From positions 372,001 to 436,000 of the forward strand of contig CATOTH010000001.1 in the NCBI GenBank assembly GCA_951813065.1: a stretch of 64,000 nucleotides of DNA. The letters are read 5' to 3'. Position 1 is the stretch's first letter. The number at the start of each line of letters is the position of its first letter. The position numbers and the translations under genes were made by a program. The notes under the pieces are model-generated. The model searched no databases. It saw only the letters and a list, made by a program, of their open reading frames with translations, and had not been told where the DNA came from. Below, in pieces: positions 57,092 to 64,000 of this stretch. The DNA is from an uncultured Bryobacterales bacterium (GTDB lineage: Bacteria > Acidobacteriota > Terriglobia > Bryobacterales > UBA6623).

Positions 57092-57793
57092 ATGCACTGT
57101 AGGCTGTTGGTCGCACTGGCGCTCGGCGTGGTGCGGCTGCTTGGCCAAGCGCTGAGCGGGCACATCACTACAGATGACGGAATGCCGCTGCCGGCGGCAT
57201 CGGTCATGGCATTGCACTGCGGCGAATCGGTGTCATTGCCGATCCCTCTTGACCAGAACGGAGGATTCCGGCTCGAACGGAACGACGGAGGCAAGGATTG
57301 CTCCATTTGGGTCAATAGTCCCGGATACCGGCCGTCCGGTACTGCGATATCCAACCTGCCGCGCAGTCCCCGAATTCCGGCAATCGTGCTGTATCGGCTG
57401 GGCAAGAGCCATGGCGAGAGCATTAGCGCATCCCATCTGATGGCCCCTCCCGAGGCCAAGCGGCACTATCACGCGGCGATGAGGGAATTGCAGAGGCACG
57501 ACGGCCCGGAGCCCGTTGCCGTCGACGAACACCTTCGGGCAGCGGTCGAAGCGTTCCCGGGCTACGCCCAGGCATGGTTCGAAATCGGGCGCTTGAGACT
57601 GGCCGGGGGAGAACCCGAGGGGGCATTGCAAGCGCTGCAACGCGCTGTCGAAGCGGATCCTTGGTTCGTGAGCCCATACGAGCCCTTGATCTTGCTGCTC
57701 CGGGCCGCGGGAAAGCCCGATGCGGCAGCAACGGCCTGCCAGGGGCTGCGCCGGATCAATTCACGCCTACCAGCCGACTGCGGGATGCGGTAG
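57092..57793 (+). CDS. Exported TPR protein with carboxypeptidase-regulatory-like N-terminal domain
   Basis: A 233-aa protein: signal peptide (LLVALALGVVRLLGQAL), a beta-sandwich that looks like a carboxypeptidase regulatory/CarbopepD domain (SGHITTDDGMPLPAASVMAL, about 23-105), and a C-terminal TPR pair (about 125-220, QAWFEIGRLRLAGGEPEGAL). It probably serves as a periplasmic scaffold. It is divergent from the CRTAC1 gene over a shared promoter and is followed by a second TPR gene, so the three form one locus. Function is unknown. The second gene starts close after this one's stop. Confidence 0.78.
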   Translation: MHCRLLVALALGVVRLLGQALSGHITTDDGMPLPAASVMALHCGESVSLPIPLDQNGGFRLERNDGGKDCSIWVNSPGYRPSGTAISNLPRSPRIPAIVLYRLGKSHGESISASHLMAPPEAKRHYHAAMRELQRHDGPEPVAVDEHLRAAVEAFPGYAQAWFEIGRLRLAGGEPEGALQALQRAVEADPWFVSPYEPLILLLRAAGKPDAAATACQGLRRINSRLPADCGMR

Positions 57794-57804
57794 CTTGCAT
57801 GCGA

Positions 57805-58755
57805 ATGTCCGCGAACCTCTGCACCTGGCCACAATGGCGATTGCTGCCAATGGTCCTGGCCAGCGCCCTGCTCATCGCCGAAGACCGCGAATTGACGCTG
57901 GACCCAGCCAATCTTGGCTTACCCGCCTCAGAGGCGAACGCCTTGGCCATGGCGATCCGAACCGAGGCCTGGACCACTGCAGAGGACATCTTGTTCATGG
58001 CCGCCGATGCGGATTCGGCAAATGCGAAGGTCCTGCGTGCTCTAGGGGTCGCCCACTATCAGGCAGGCCGGTACTTTCCGGCAGCGTCGGCCTTGAAGCG
58101 CTCGGACGCAATCAGGACGCTGAGCCAGAATGAACGCTTCCTGCTCGCCAGTTCGTACCTGAGGATCAGGAGAGGGCATTGGGCTCGCGCCGAGCTTGAG
58201 AGACTGGTCGAAGAACACCCAGACAACGGCCGGTATCGCCATTCTCTGGCCCGGATCTACTACGACCAGCAACGCTTTGTCGACGCGGCTCAATCGGCCC
58301 GAGAGTCGATTCGCCTCGACCCGACGTCCGTCGAAGCACACGATCTACTCGGGCAGTGCCTGGAGGGGATGGGTGACTTTTCGCAGGCCACCAACGTCTA
58401 CAACCATGCGATTTCGCTGGACGAGCAGAACGAAGTCCGGTCCCCATGGCCGCACTTCCATCTCGGAAGCCTCCTGCATGACCTCGGACACCTCGCCACC
58501 GCCGAGGTGTCGCTGGGCACCGCACTTCAAGTCGATGCAGAACATGGGCCGTCACTCCGGGAGTTGGGAATCGTCTACCAAAAGTCGGGAAAGCTAGACG
58601 CGGCCGTCGAGGCCCTGCAGGCGGCTGGCAGACTCCTGCCGGACGATCCGAGCATTCAATACTTGCTCGGCCGAATTCATCTCCAGCGTGGGGATGCCGT
58701 TCGCGGCGAGATCGCGCTGGAGCGCTTTCGGGAGATTTCGGACAGGGAACACTAG
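57805..58755 (+). CDS. Exported TPR-repeat protein
   Basis: A 316-aa protein, mostly tetratricopeptide repeats: at least six helical pairs, for example NAKVLRALGVAHYQAGRYF, YRHSLARIYYDQQRFVDAA, DLLGQCLEGMGDFSQATNVY and PSIQYLLGRIHLQRGDAV. The N terminus (WPQWRLLPMVLASALLIAED) looks like a signal peptide. It follows the first TPR gene by 11 nt. I chose the ATG at 57805, which has TAGCTT 8 nt upstream; the ATG at 57799 is an alternative that adds two residues. It likely works with the CRTAC1 protein. Confidence 0.8.
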   Translation: MSANLCTWPQWRLLPMVLASALLIAEDRELTLDPANLGLPASEANALAMAIRTEAWTTAEDILFMAADADSANAKVLRALGVAHYQAGRYFPAASALKRSDAIRTLSQNERFLLASSYLRIRRGHWARAELERLVEEHPDNGRYRHSLARIYYDQQRFVDAAQSARESIRLDPTSVEAHDLLGQCLEGMGDFSQATNVYNHAISLDEQNEVRSPWPHFHLGSLLHDLGHLATAEVSLGTALQVDAEHGPSLRELGIVYQKSGKLDAAVEALQAAGRLLPDDPSIQYLLGRIHLQRGDAVRGEIALERFREISDREH

Positions 58756-59041
58756 GAACGAGCCGCTCAGTTGTGCCACTGGCCCAGCTTAACGCCCGGC
58801 CATGCTTGGCGCGGCTCGTTCTCCCCTGGTTTCAACCCAGGCGGGTGCTGACAGTCCCGGACTGGTTCGTCCAGAAACTGCGGAACTCCCGCGCCTCCGA
58901 AGTCTGCGCATGGCTGCTTGCACGTCAAGCGAGTGGCATTCGGCCGAGCGGGCGGCTTTCGAGGGCTAGGCTATGATTTGGGGAGCGCGTCAGGTTGGCC
59001 GACACGCGGGGCGGTTGAGATTAGAGGGAGCGAAATAACAG

Positions 59042-59515
59042 ATGATTGGTCATCCTAAGGTCTTGGAAGCATTGCGGAAACTGCTGAAGTGTGAGTTGAC
59101 TGCGATCAACCAGTCATTCCTTCACGCGCGGATGTGCCTGGATTGGGGCTACGAGGGGGTCGCGAAGCGAATCCGCAAGGACTCAATCGCCAACATGCTC
59201 TTTGCCGAGCAGCTTATCGACCGGATTCTGTTCCTGGAGGGAATGCCGAGCCTGCGCGACACGGATGCCATGTCCATCGGGAACGACGTTGCCAAGATCC
59301 ATGCCAACGACCGCGCTCTCGCCGTCAAGACGGCGGAATCTGCCAATCAGGGCATCAACGTCTGCGTCAAGAACAATGACGACACATCGCGCGAGCTCAT
59401 CGAGAGCATACTCGCCCAGGAAGAAGACCGAATCGACTGGCTCGAGTCCCAGCTCCAGATCATTGACGACGCCGGCCTGGGGCTGTACCTTTCGCAACAG
59501 ATCCGAAGAGGCTAG
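59042..59515 (+). CDS. Bacterioferritin-like protein with altered ferroxidase site
   Basis: A 157-aa four-helix ferritin of the bacterioferritin family, aligning without gaps to E. coli Bfr (158 aa) over the active site. Haem-ligand Met52 is present ([10 protein letters not shown]). Of the six ferroxidase ligands, Glu18 and Glu127 are kept; Glu51 is Asn, His54 is Phe, Glu94 is Ala and His130 is Arg. It should bind haem and assemble but not oxidise Fe(II) by itself. It may co-assemble with an active subunit encoded elsewhere, as two-subunit bacterioferritins do. A TATGAT (58974-58979) is some 60 nt upstream, so this gene has a leader. Confidence 0.9.
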   Translation: MIGHPKVLEALRKLLKCELTAINQSFLHARMCLDWGYEGVAKRIRKDSIANMLFAEQLIDRILFLEGMPSLRDTDAMSIGNDVAKIHANDRALAVKTAESANQGINVCVKNNDDTSRELIESILAQEEDRIDWLESQLQIIDDAGLGLYLSQQIRRG

Positions 59516-59571
59516 AGCCGGTCCCCTGTCCGGAACCGGCACGGACGCGGTCGGGTACGGACCGGATCGGC

Positions 59572-59577
59572 TATTCT
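59572..59577 (+). promoter_or_regulatory. -10-like TATTCT, 10 nt before the rhaA TTG
   Basis: TATTCT-TGGTTCCACC-TTG. No Shine-Dalgarno, and the conserved protein begins right after the TTG. Confidence 0.4.
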
Positions 59578-59587
59578 TGGTTCCACC

Positions 59588-60844
59588 TTGCCGTCCCAAG
59601 CGGAATACGCCCTAGCGCTCGATCAGTACGCGAGCTTGGGCGTCGATTGCGACGCGGCACTTGCGACACTCCCTTCGATCCCCCTGTCAATGCACTGCTG
59701 GCAGGGAGACGACATCCGCGGGTTCGAGAGTTCCGGAGATGAGATCGGAGGCGGGCTGGCGGTCACCGGGAACTATCCTGGCCAAGCCAGGACTCCCGAT
59801 GAACTGCGCACCGACTTCGAAAAAGCACTGTCCCTGATTCCCGGCCGCCACCGCTTCAACCTCCACGCGATCTATGCGGAAACCGAAGGACGCAAGGTGG
59901 AACGCAACGAACTGCTCCCGGAACACTTCGCCACTTGGGCGGACTGGGCCCGCTCCATCGGGATCGGCCTCGACTTCAACCCGACCTTCTTCTCCCATTC
60001 AAGAGCGGAGGACGGCTTCACGCTCGCCCATCCGGACCGAGGCGTGCGAAATTTCTGGATCGAGCACGGCCAGGCCTGCCGCAGGATCGGAGCCGCATTC
60101 GGCGAGGCGCTCGGAACGCCGTGCCTCACCAATGTCTGGATTCCTGATGGCTACAAGGATATTCCGGCCGACCGAAGAAGTCCGCGGGACCGCTTGGTGG
60201 CATCGCTTGACGAGCTGTTTCGCGAGCGCTTGGCACCCTCCGCCAACCTCGACGCCGTGGAATGCAAGCTGTTCGGCCTCGGGTCGGAGAGTTACGTAGT
60301 TGGTTCGCACGAGTTCTATCTGGGCTACGCCATATCGCGCGACACGGTACTGTGCCTGGACGCGGGCCACTTCCACCCCACGGAAGTCGTGTCGGACAAG
60401 ATTTCCTCGGTAATGCTGTGGATTGACCGACTCCTGCTGCACGTGAGCCGTGGAATCCGTTGGGACAGCGATCACGTCGTCGTCCTGTCCGACGAGATGA
60501 GGGAGCTCGGCAAGGAACTGGTCCGCGGCGGATACCTGCCACGAGTCCATATCGGCCTTGATTTCTTCGACGCCAGCATCAATCGGGTCGCAGCCTGGGT
60601 GATTGGCGCCAGAGCGGTGCTGAAAGCGCTGCTGCTGGCGCTGCTGGAGCCAACCGGCAAGCTCAGACAGATGGAGCTGCAACAGGACTACACTGGTCGC
60701 CTAGCCCTGCATGAGCAACTCCTGACAATGCCTTTCGGAACGGTCTGGGACCGGTACTGCGAGATGCAGGGCGTCCCGACCGAATCCTGCTGGCTCCAGG
60801 AAGTCCGACGCTACGAAGCGACGGAACTCGGGCGGCGCAAATGA
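59588..60844 (+). CDS. rhaA: L-rhamnose isomerase
   Basis: A 418-aa TIM-barrel enzyme (E. coli RhaA is 419 aa) that converts L-rhamnose to L-rhamnulose. Family features: [17 protein letters not shown] near the N terminus, [20 protein letters not shown], metal ligands in [27 protein letters not shown] and [12 protein letters not shown], and [20 protein letters not shown] at the C terminus. It is followed 25 nt later by an NCS1-type permease. No rhaB, rhaD or regulator is in the window. The TTG start fits the conserved N terminus. Confidence 0.93.
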   Translation: MPSQAEYALALDQYASLGVDCDAALATLPSIPLSMHCWQGDDIRGFESSGDEIGGGLAVTGNYPGQARTPDELRTDFEKALSLIPGRHRFNLHAIYAETEGRKVERNELLPEHFATWADWARSIGIGLDFNPTFFSHSRAEDGFTLAHPDRGVRNFWIEHGQACRRIGAAFGEALGTPCLTNVWIPDGYKDIPADRRSPRDRLVASLDELFRERLAPSANLDAVECKLFGLGSESYVVGSHEFYLGYAISRDTVLCLDAGHFHPTEVVSDKISSVMLWIDRLLLHVSRGIRWDSDHVVVLSDEMRELGKELVRGGYLPRVHIGLDFFDASINRVAAWVIGARAVLKALLLALLEPTGKLRQMELQQDYTGRLALHEQLLTMPFGTVWDRYCEMQGVPTESCWLQEVRRYEATELGRRK

Positions 60845-60869
60845 CACTCACGACCCGAGACCCGCTTCC

Positions 60870-62567
60870 ATGAACCTGACGACGCGAGCTGCGGACAGCA
60901 GCCACGACCCCGACTTCCTGTACGAATTCGACCGCGAACCGATCCCTCGGTCCAGACTGCTCGGGCCGGGATACTTCGCCGGGGCGTATGCCGGCGAGCA
61001 TGTCGCAGCGACCGAGTTCGTGATCGGCGTGACGTTCGTCAACTGGGGCGCCAGCGTTCAGGACATCTTTTTGGGGCTCGTGATCGGGAACTTGCTGGCG
61101 GTACTGACTTGGGCGCTGGTATGCGCCCCGATCGCGGTGGACACTCGGCTGACCCTGTACTGGTACCTGCGAAAGATCGGCGGCCCGCGCCTGACCTCGA
61201 TCTACAACCTCGTCAACGCGTTCCTCTACTCGATCATGGCTGGCTGCATGATTACGGTTTCTGCATCGGCGGTCCGCATCCCGTTCGGGATTCCGCCACA
61301 ACTGAACTGGTATCCCACTGATTTCCGTTTCGTGCTGGTTGTGCTTGGCGTCGGCGCAGTCGTCGTCACACTGGCAATCTTGGGATTCAAGAAACTCGCG
61401 ACGTTCGCCACTGTCTGCTCGCCGTGGATGTTCCTGATGTTCATCGTCGGCGCAGTCGCGGTCTTGCCGGAACTGTTTGCATCAAGCGAGAGTGCAACAT
61501 TCTTCGAAATGGCCCGGCAATCGGTGTGGACCGGAAGCACTCCGGACGGTAGCGAGCCGATGGGTTTCTGGAAGGTCGCGGCGTTCGCTTGGATCTGCAA
61601 TCTCGGCATGCACGGCGCACTCTCCGACATGGCGCTGTTCCGGTACGCACGAAAGGCCTCGTATGGCCTCTTTTCGTCGTTTGGGATGTTCCTGGGCCAT
61701 TACCTGGCTTGGATCTGTGCGGGGCTGATGGGCGCCGGGGCAGCCATGCTGATGCAGCGCCCCCTAACGACCCTCGATGCGGGTGAAGTCGGCTATCAAG
61801 CGCTCGGATGGGTAGGCGTGCTCGCCGTGGTGATCGCCGGGTGGACAACCTCCAATCCAACGCTCTATCGCGTTGGCCTTGCGCTTCAGGCCGTGACTCC
61901 GAACTGGTCGCGGGCCAAGGTAACGCTCGTCGCAGGCGCAGCTACAACGGTCATTGCCTGCTTCCCATTCGTATTCACGGGACTGCTCGACTACGTCGCG
62001 ATCTACGGACTGCTGATGTCCCCCATCGGTGCCATTGTCGTGACCGAGCACTGGGTATTCCCGCGCACGGGCCTGCGCAGATACTGGGCTACGAGCCACG
62101 GCGGCAGCTTGAACTGGGCGGCCATGCTCGCCTGGGGATTGTCGGTAGCGTTCGCGGTCATTCTCGAGCAAAGCGGCATCCTGCATCTGTTCTTTCTCTT
62201 CCTGCCCGTTTACGGATTCGCCATGGCCTCCTATTGGTGCCTGGCCAAGGCCATGGGGGCGAGCAAGCCCGATGATTTGGAGCAAGCGGTAGAGTCGGAG
62301 GCCGCTCCACCTCCGGAACCCATGATTCCTCCGCAAGCGGCGCGAACTTCGCTGCCGACGATCCTCTCAGGCGCGATTGCCGCCGCGGCCCTGGCGTCGT
62401 GCCTCTGGCTCGTTTATTGCCTCATCGACGCACCGGGCGACGGCTATCGGGATGCGCTGTCACAGTTTCAGTCCCAGCTGGCTATTCCCACCCTGGTTTA
62501 CTTCGTCGCAGGGACTGTCTACTTCTCGCTGAGGGAACGCAGAAGAAATACCAGTCTGACCCGATAG
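60870..62567 (+). CDS. NCS1-type permease linked to rhaA
   Basis: A 565-aa inner-membrane protein with about 12-14 hydrophobic segments, resembling the purine-cytosine permease/NCS1 branch of LeuT-fold symporters. Recognisable are GPGYFAGAYAGEHVAATEFV near helix 1, WALVCAPIAVDTRLTLYWYL and VIAGWTTSNPTLYRVGLAL in the middle. A charged, Pro-rich cytosolic loop (about 473-495) precedes the last two helices. Its place after rhaA suggests rhamnose or another sugar as cargo instead of a nucleobase (inference). The ATG is at 60870. A convergent transporter remnant lies downstream. Confidence 0.83.
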   Translation: MNLTTRAADSSHDPDFLYEFDREPIPRSRLLGPGYFAGAYAGEHVAATEFVIGVTFVNWGASVQDIFLGLVIGNLLAVLTWALVCAPIAVDTRLTLYWYLRKIGGPRLTSIYNLVNAFLYSIMAGCMITVSASAVRIPFGIPPQLNWYPTDFRFVLVVLGVGAVVVTLAILGFKKLATFATVCSPWMFLMFIVGAVAVLPELFASSESATFFEMARQSVWTGSTPDGSEPMGFWKVAAFAWICNLGMHGALSDMALFRYARKASYGLFSSFGMFLGHYLAWICAGLMGAGAAMLMQRPLTTLDAGEVGYQALGWVGVLAVVIAGWTTSNPTLYRVGLALQAVTPNWSRAKVTLVAGAATTVIACFPFVFTGLLDYVAIYGLLMSPIGAIVVTEHWVFPRTGLRRYWATSHGGSLNWAAMLAWGLSVAFAVILEQSGILHLFFLFLPVYGFAMASYWCLAKAMGASKPDDLEQAVESEAAPPPEPMIPPQAARTSLPTILSGAIAAAALASCLWLVYCLIDAPGDGYRDALSQFQSQLAIPTLVYFVAGTVYFSLRERRRNTSLTR

Positions 62568-63218
62568 CGGGCGCCCTGGGGAAGGTCCAAGAACAGGGCC
62601 TTGCGTGGAAATTCGCGAGTGCCACGCGGTGCCCGGGGCGCCAATCCGCGGATTCTGTGCGAAATGCCGACACCGCCAGCTTCCTGTCTGGAAGCGGCAG
62701 GACCGCCAAGACGGCGCCAACTTGGAACAGCACGGTGCTGGCGATCCTGGATGTGGTGTCCGGACTGAACGGAAGCAGCCCACCGTCGTGGTTGTCGCGC
62801 CACGAGCAATACATCAGCAAAGCATTTCGAATGGCCGCCTCGGTCCGCATCACGGCCCGTATCACGAAGTCCCACCATCATCCGATCCGAATACCGGAAT
62901 GCTCGCGGTTCAACGTCTCCTGGCGGCAGCGACGCGCGCCGTACCGGCCGACAGCCAGAGCCAAGATCAGGTCTGACAGAACGAGGGCAACTCCCCAAAC
63001 CCAGTCATCGTTGAGCACCGACGGGAACTGCCGGCGGCTCCAATCGCCCGCGCTTGCTTTCGCCGACGTGCCGTCCCTGCCTGGACGCCTCTATTGATCG
63101 GGTCGGTTCACCGAAATGCCGCGGTTTTCCCACCTGACGCCATTGGTATACAATCTGCTTGGCATTTCCGGTTCGGCCCAGCAGCTGACCCGGTCAGTGC
63201 TGAAAGAGAGGTTGACCG
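62568..63218. other. Region between the NCS1 permease and the XDH operon
   Basis: About 650 bp with no intact gene. Most of it (about 62640-63085, minus strand) is a decayed transporter-like frame listed separately. The last 120 bp leading to the XDH small subunit show TATACAATCT-type AT-rich sequence around 63147-63156 that may hold its promoter. Confidence 0.4.
62640..63085 (-). pseudogene. Decayed C-terminal fragment of a membrane transporter (NSS/SNF-like)
   Basis: In one minus-strand frame the sequence reads RRQFPSVLNDDWVWGVALVL, a hydrophobic segment (LSDLILALAVGRYG), NREHSGIRIG, then TGA (62880-62878), then WWDFVIRAVMRTEAAI and a final hydrophobic helix (ASTVLFQVGAVLAVLPL). The pattern IRIG-x-WWD with x replaced by a stop (CGA to TGA would explain it) and the tail resemble C termini of bacterial sodium-dependent (SNF/NSS) transporters, from memory. 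The N-terminal three quarters are missing, so this is a truncated pseudogene. The family call is tentative. Confidence 0.4.
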
Positions 63219-63698
63219 GTGAAGATACCCATCAGCGTCCAGATCAACGGACGCCAGTACGACAGAGAAGTGGAACCGCGACTGCTGCTGGTTCATTTCA
63301 TTCGCGACACCCTACGATTGACCGGAACGAAAGTGGGTTGCGACACAAGCCAGTGCGGTTCCTGCACTGTACTGCTGGACGGCGTTTCCGCCAAGTCGTG
63401 CACTTGCCTGGCGGTGCAGGCAGACGGCGCGTCGATCACCACCATCGAAGGGTTGGCGGGGACCGACGGGCTGCACCAGATTCAGGAGTCGTTCTGGAAT
63501 AAGCACGGGCTACAGTGCGGATTCTGCACGCCCGGCATGATCATGGCGTCCCAAGAATTGCTGCGGTGCAACTCGGATCCGAGTGACGAGGAGATTCGCC
63601 ACGGATTGGAAGGCAACCTCTGCCGCTGTACCGGCTACCAGAACATCGTGCGCGCCGTACGTGATGCGGCAGGGTCGATGGAAGGAGGTTCCCAATGA
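63219..63698 (+). CDS. Xanthine dehydrogenase-type [2Fe-2S] small subunit
   Basis: A 159-aa iron-sulfur subunit of the CoxS/XdhC-like type found in molybdenum hydroxylases. The plant-type [2Fe-2S] motif is [16 protein letters not shown]; the second cluster domain has [17 protein letters not shown] and [19 protein letters not shown]. It passes electrons from the Mo-bearing large subunit to the FAD subunit or a carrier. The start is a GTG with AGAGAGG upstream. Its TGA overlaps the large-subunit ATG by 4 nt. Substrate could be CO, aldehydes or N-heterocycles. Confidence 0.94.
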   Translation: MKIPISVQINGRQYDREVEPRLLLVHFIRDTLRLTGTKVGCDTSQCGSCTVLLDGVSAKSCTCLAVQADGASITTIEGLAGTDGLHQIQESFWNKHGLQCGFCTPGMIMASQELLRCNSDPSDEEIRHGLEGNLCRCTGYQNIVRAVRDAAGSMEGGSQ

Positions 63699-64000
63699 GC
63701 GCCTCGACATTTGGTTCCGGCATCCGCCGAAGGGAAGACCCGCGCCTGATCACGGGCAGCGCCACCTACACGGACGACATCAACCTGCACGGCACACTGC
63801 ACGCGGCGATGCTACGTAGTCCATACGCCCATGCCCGGATTGCGGGAATCGACACGTCTCAAGCATCGCAGGCTCCCGGCGTCGTGGCCGTATACACTGC
63901 TGCGGACACGGAGGGGGAACTGGCGCCAGCACCGTGCGCGTGGCTGTTGCCGAACTCCGAACTGAAGATCGCCGACTTCCACTGTCTGGCCAAGGAAACG
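63695..64000 (+). CDS. Xanthine dehydrogenase-type molybdopterin large subunit, N-terminal part
   Basis: The first 102 codons of a CoxL/XdhB-like subunit, cut by the right edge. [20 protein letters not shown], then [19 protein letters not shown], is the conserved N-terminal a/b-hammerhead domain of the Mo hydroxylase family. GGAAGGAGG lies just upstream of the ATG at 63695, a strong ribosome-binding site. The Mo-binding residues are outside the window, so the substrate class cannot be decided. Order small-large, with no FAD (CoxM) gene between; it may follow downstream. Confidence 0.93.
   Translation, partial: MSASTFGSGIRRREDPRLITGSATYTDDINLHGTLHAAMLRSPYAHARIAGIDTSQASQAPGVVAVYTAADTEGELAPAPCAWLLPNSELKIADFHCLAKET

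Overview
The window is a GC-rich (about 60% by eye), densely coded piece of bacterial chromosome with no rRNA, tRNA, CRISPR array or intact insertion sequence that I can see. The gene mix suggests a Gram-negative, soil- or marine-type Acidobacteriota (Solibacteres/Bryobacterales-like) or a relative in the Planctomycetota/Verrucomicrobiota sphere. It includes DUF1549/DUF1553 haem proteins with a DUF1501 partner, CRTAC1/ASPIC-UnbV and TPR proteins, several Tat-exported proteins, sulfatases and a microcompartment shell gene. The phylum call is inference.

Layout. 1-6.6 kb: tail of a Gfo/Idh/MocA oxidoreductase, an M24 peptidase, lexA, then an unusually long ligA head-to-head with a diacylglycerol-kinase-like gene. 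6.6-11 kb: a lactonase-like lipoprotein, a bacterial microcompartment (BMC) shell protein followed by an acylating aldehyde dehydrogenase, and a DUF3108 protein. 11-16 kb: a Slam-like outer-membrane protein, a CNNM/CBS protein, a GNAT acetyltransferase and an exported unknown. 16-19.6 kb: two sugar-phosphate isomerase-type TIM barrels and ispD-ispF. 19.7-27.4 kb: DUF1549/DUF1553 haem protein, DUF1501 protein, DUF3311 plus sodium:solute symporter, glycosyltransferase. 27.4-29.4 kb (minus): HAD phosphatase, HNH endonuclease, DksA/TraR zinc-finger protein. 29.8-36.3 kb: leuCD, lgt and lspA, pterin dehydratase, S41 protease, exported metallo-beta-lactamase-fold protein. 36.4-40.2 kb: cytochrome c, acpP-fabF, etfBA. 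40.2-48 kb: sulfatase, PBP1A, proS, gamma-glutamyltransferase. 48-50.5 kb: SoxC/SoxD-like pair and a HigBA-type module whose toxin is broken. 51-58.8 kb: YchF-type GTPase, M20 dipeptidase, second sulfatase, CRTAC1 protein and two TPR proteins. 59-64 kb: a bacterioferritin lacking most ferroxidase ligands, rhaA with an NCS1-type permease, a decayed transporter fragment, and the start of a xanthine-dehydrogenase-type operon cut by the right edge.

Three things stand out. First, at least 15 genes have a -10-like hexamer (mostly TANNNT) ending only 6-10 nt before the start codon and usually no Shine-Dalgarno. This predicts widespread leaderless mRNAs, and at two divergent gene pairs the two -10 boxes overlap in one symmetric element. 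Second, several housekeeping proteins have altered architecture: LigA carries a second, divergent helix-hairpin-helix unit (869 aa), and bacterioferritin keeps the haem Met52 but has lost four of six ferroxidase ligands. Third, a minimal BMC locus pairs one hexameric shell protein with an aldehyde dehydrogenase that has a C-terminal extension with two candidate encapsulation helices and an ITPAARDL tail domain.
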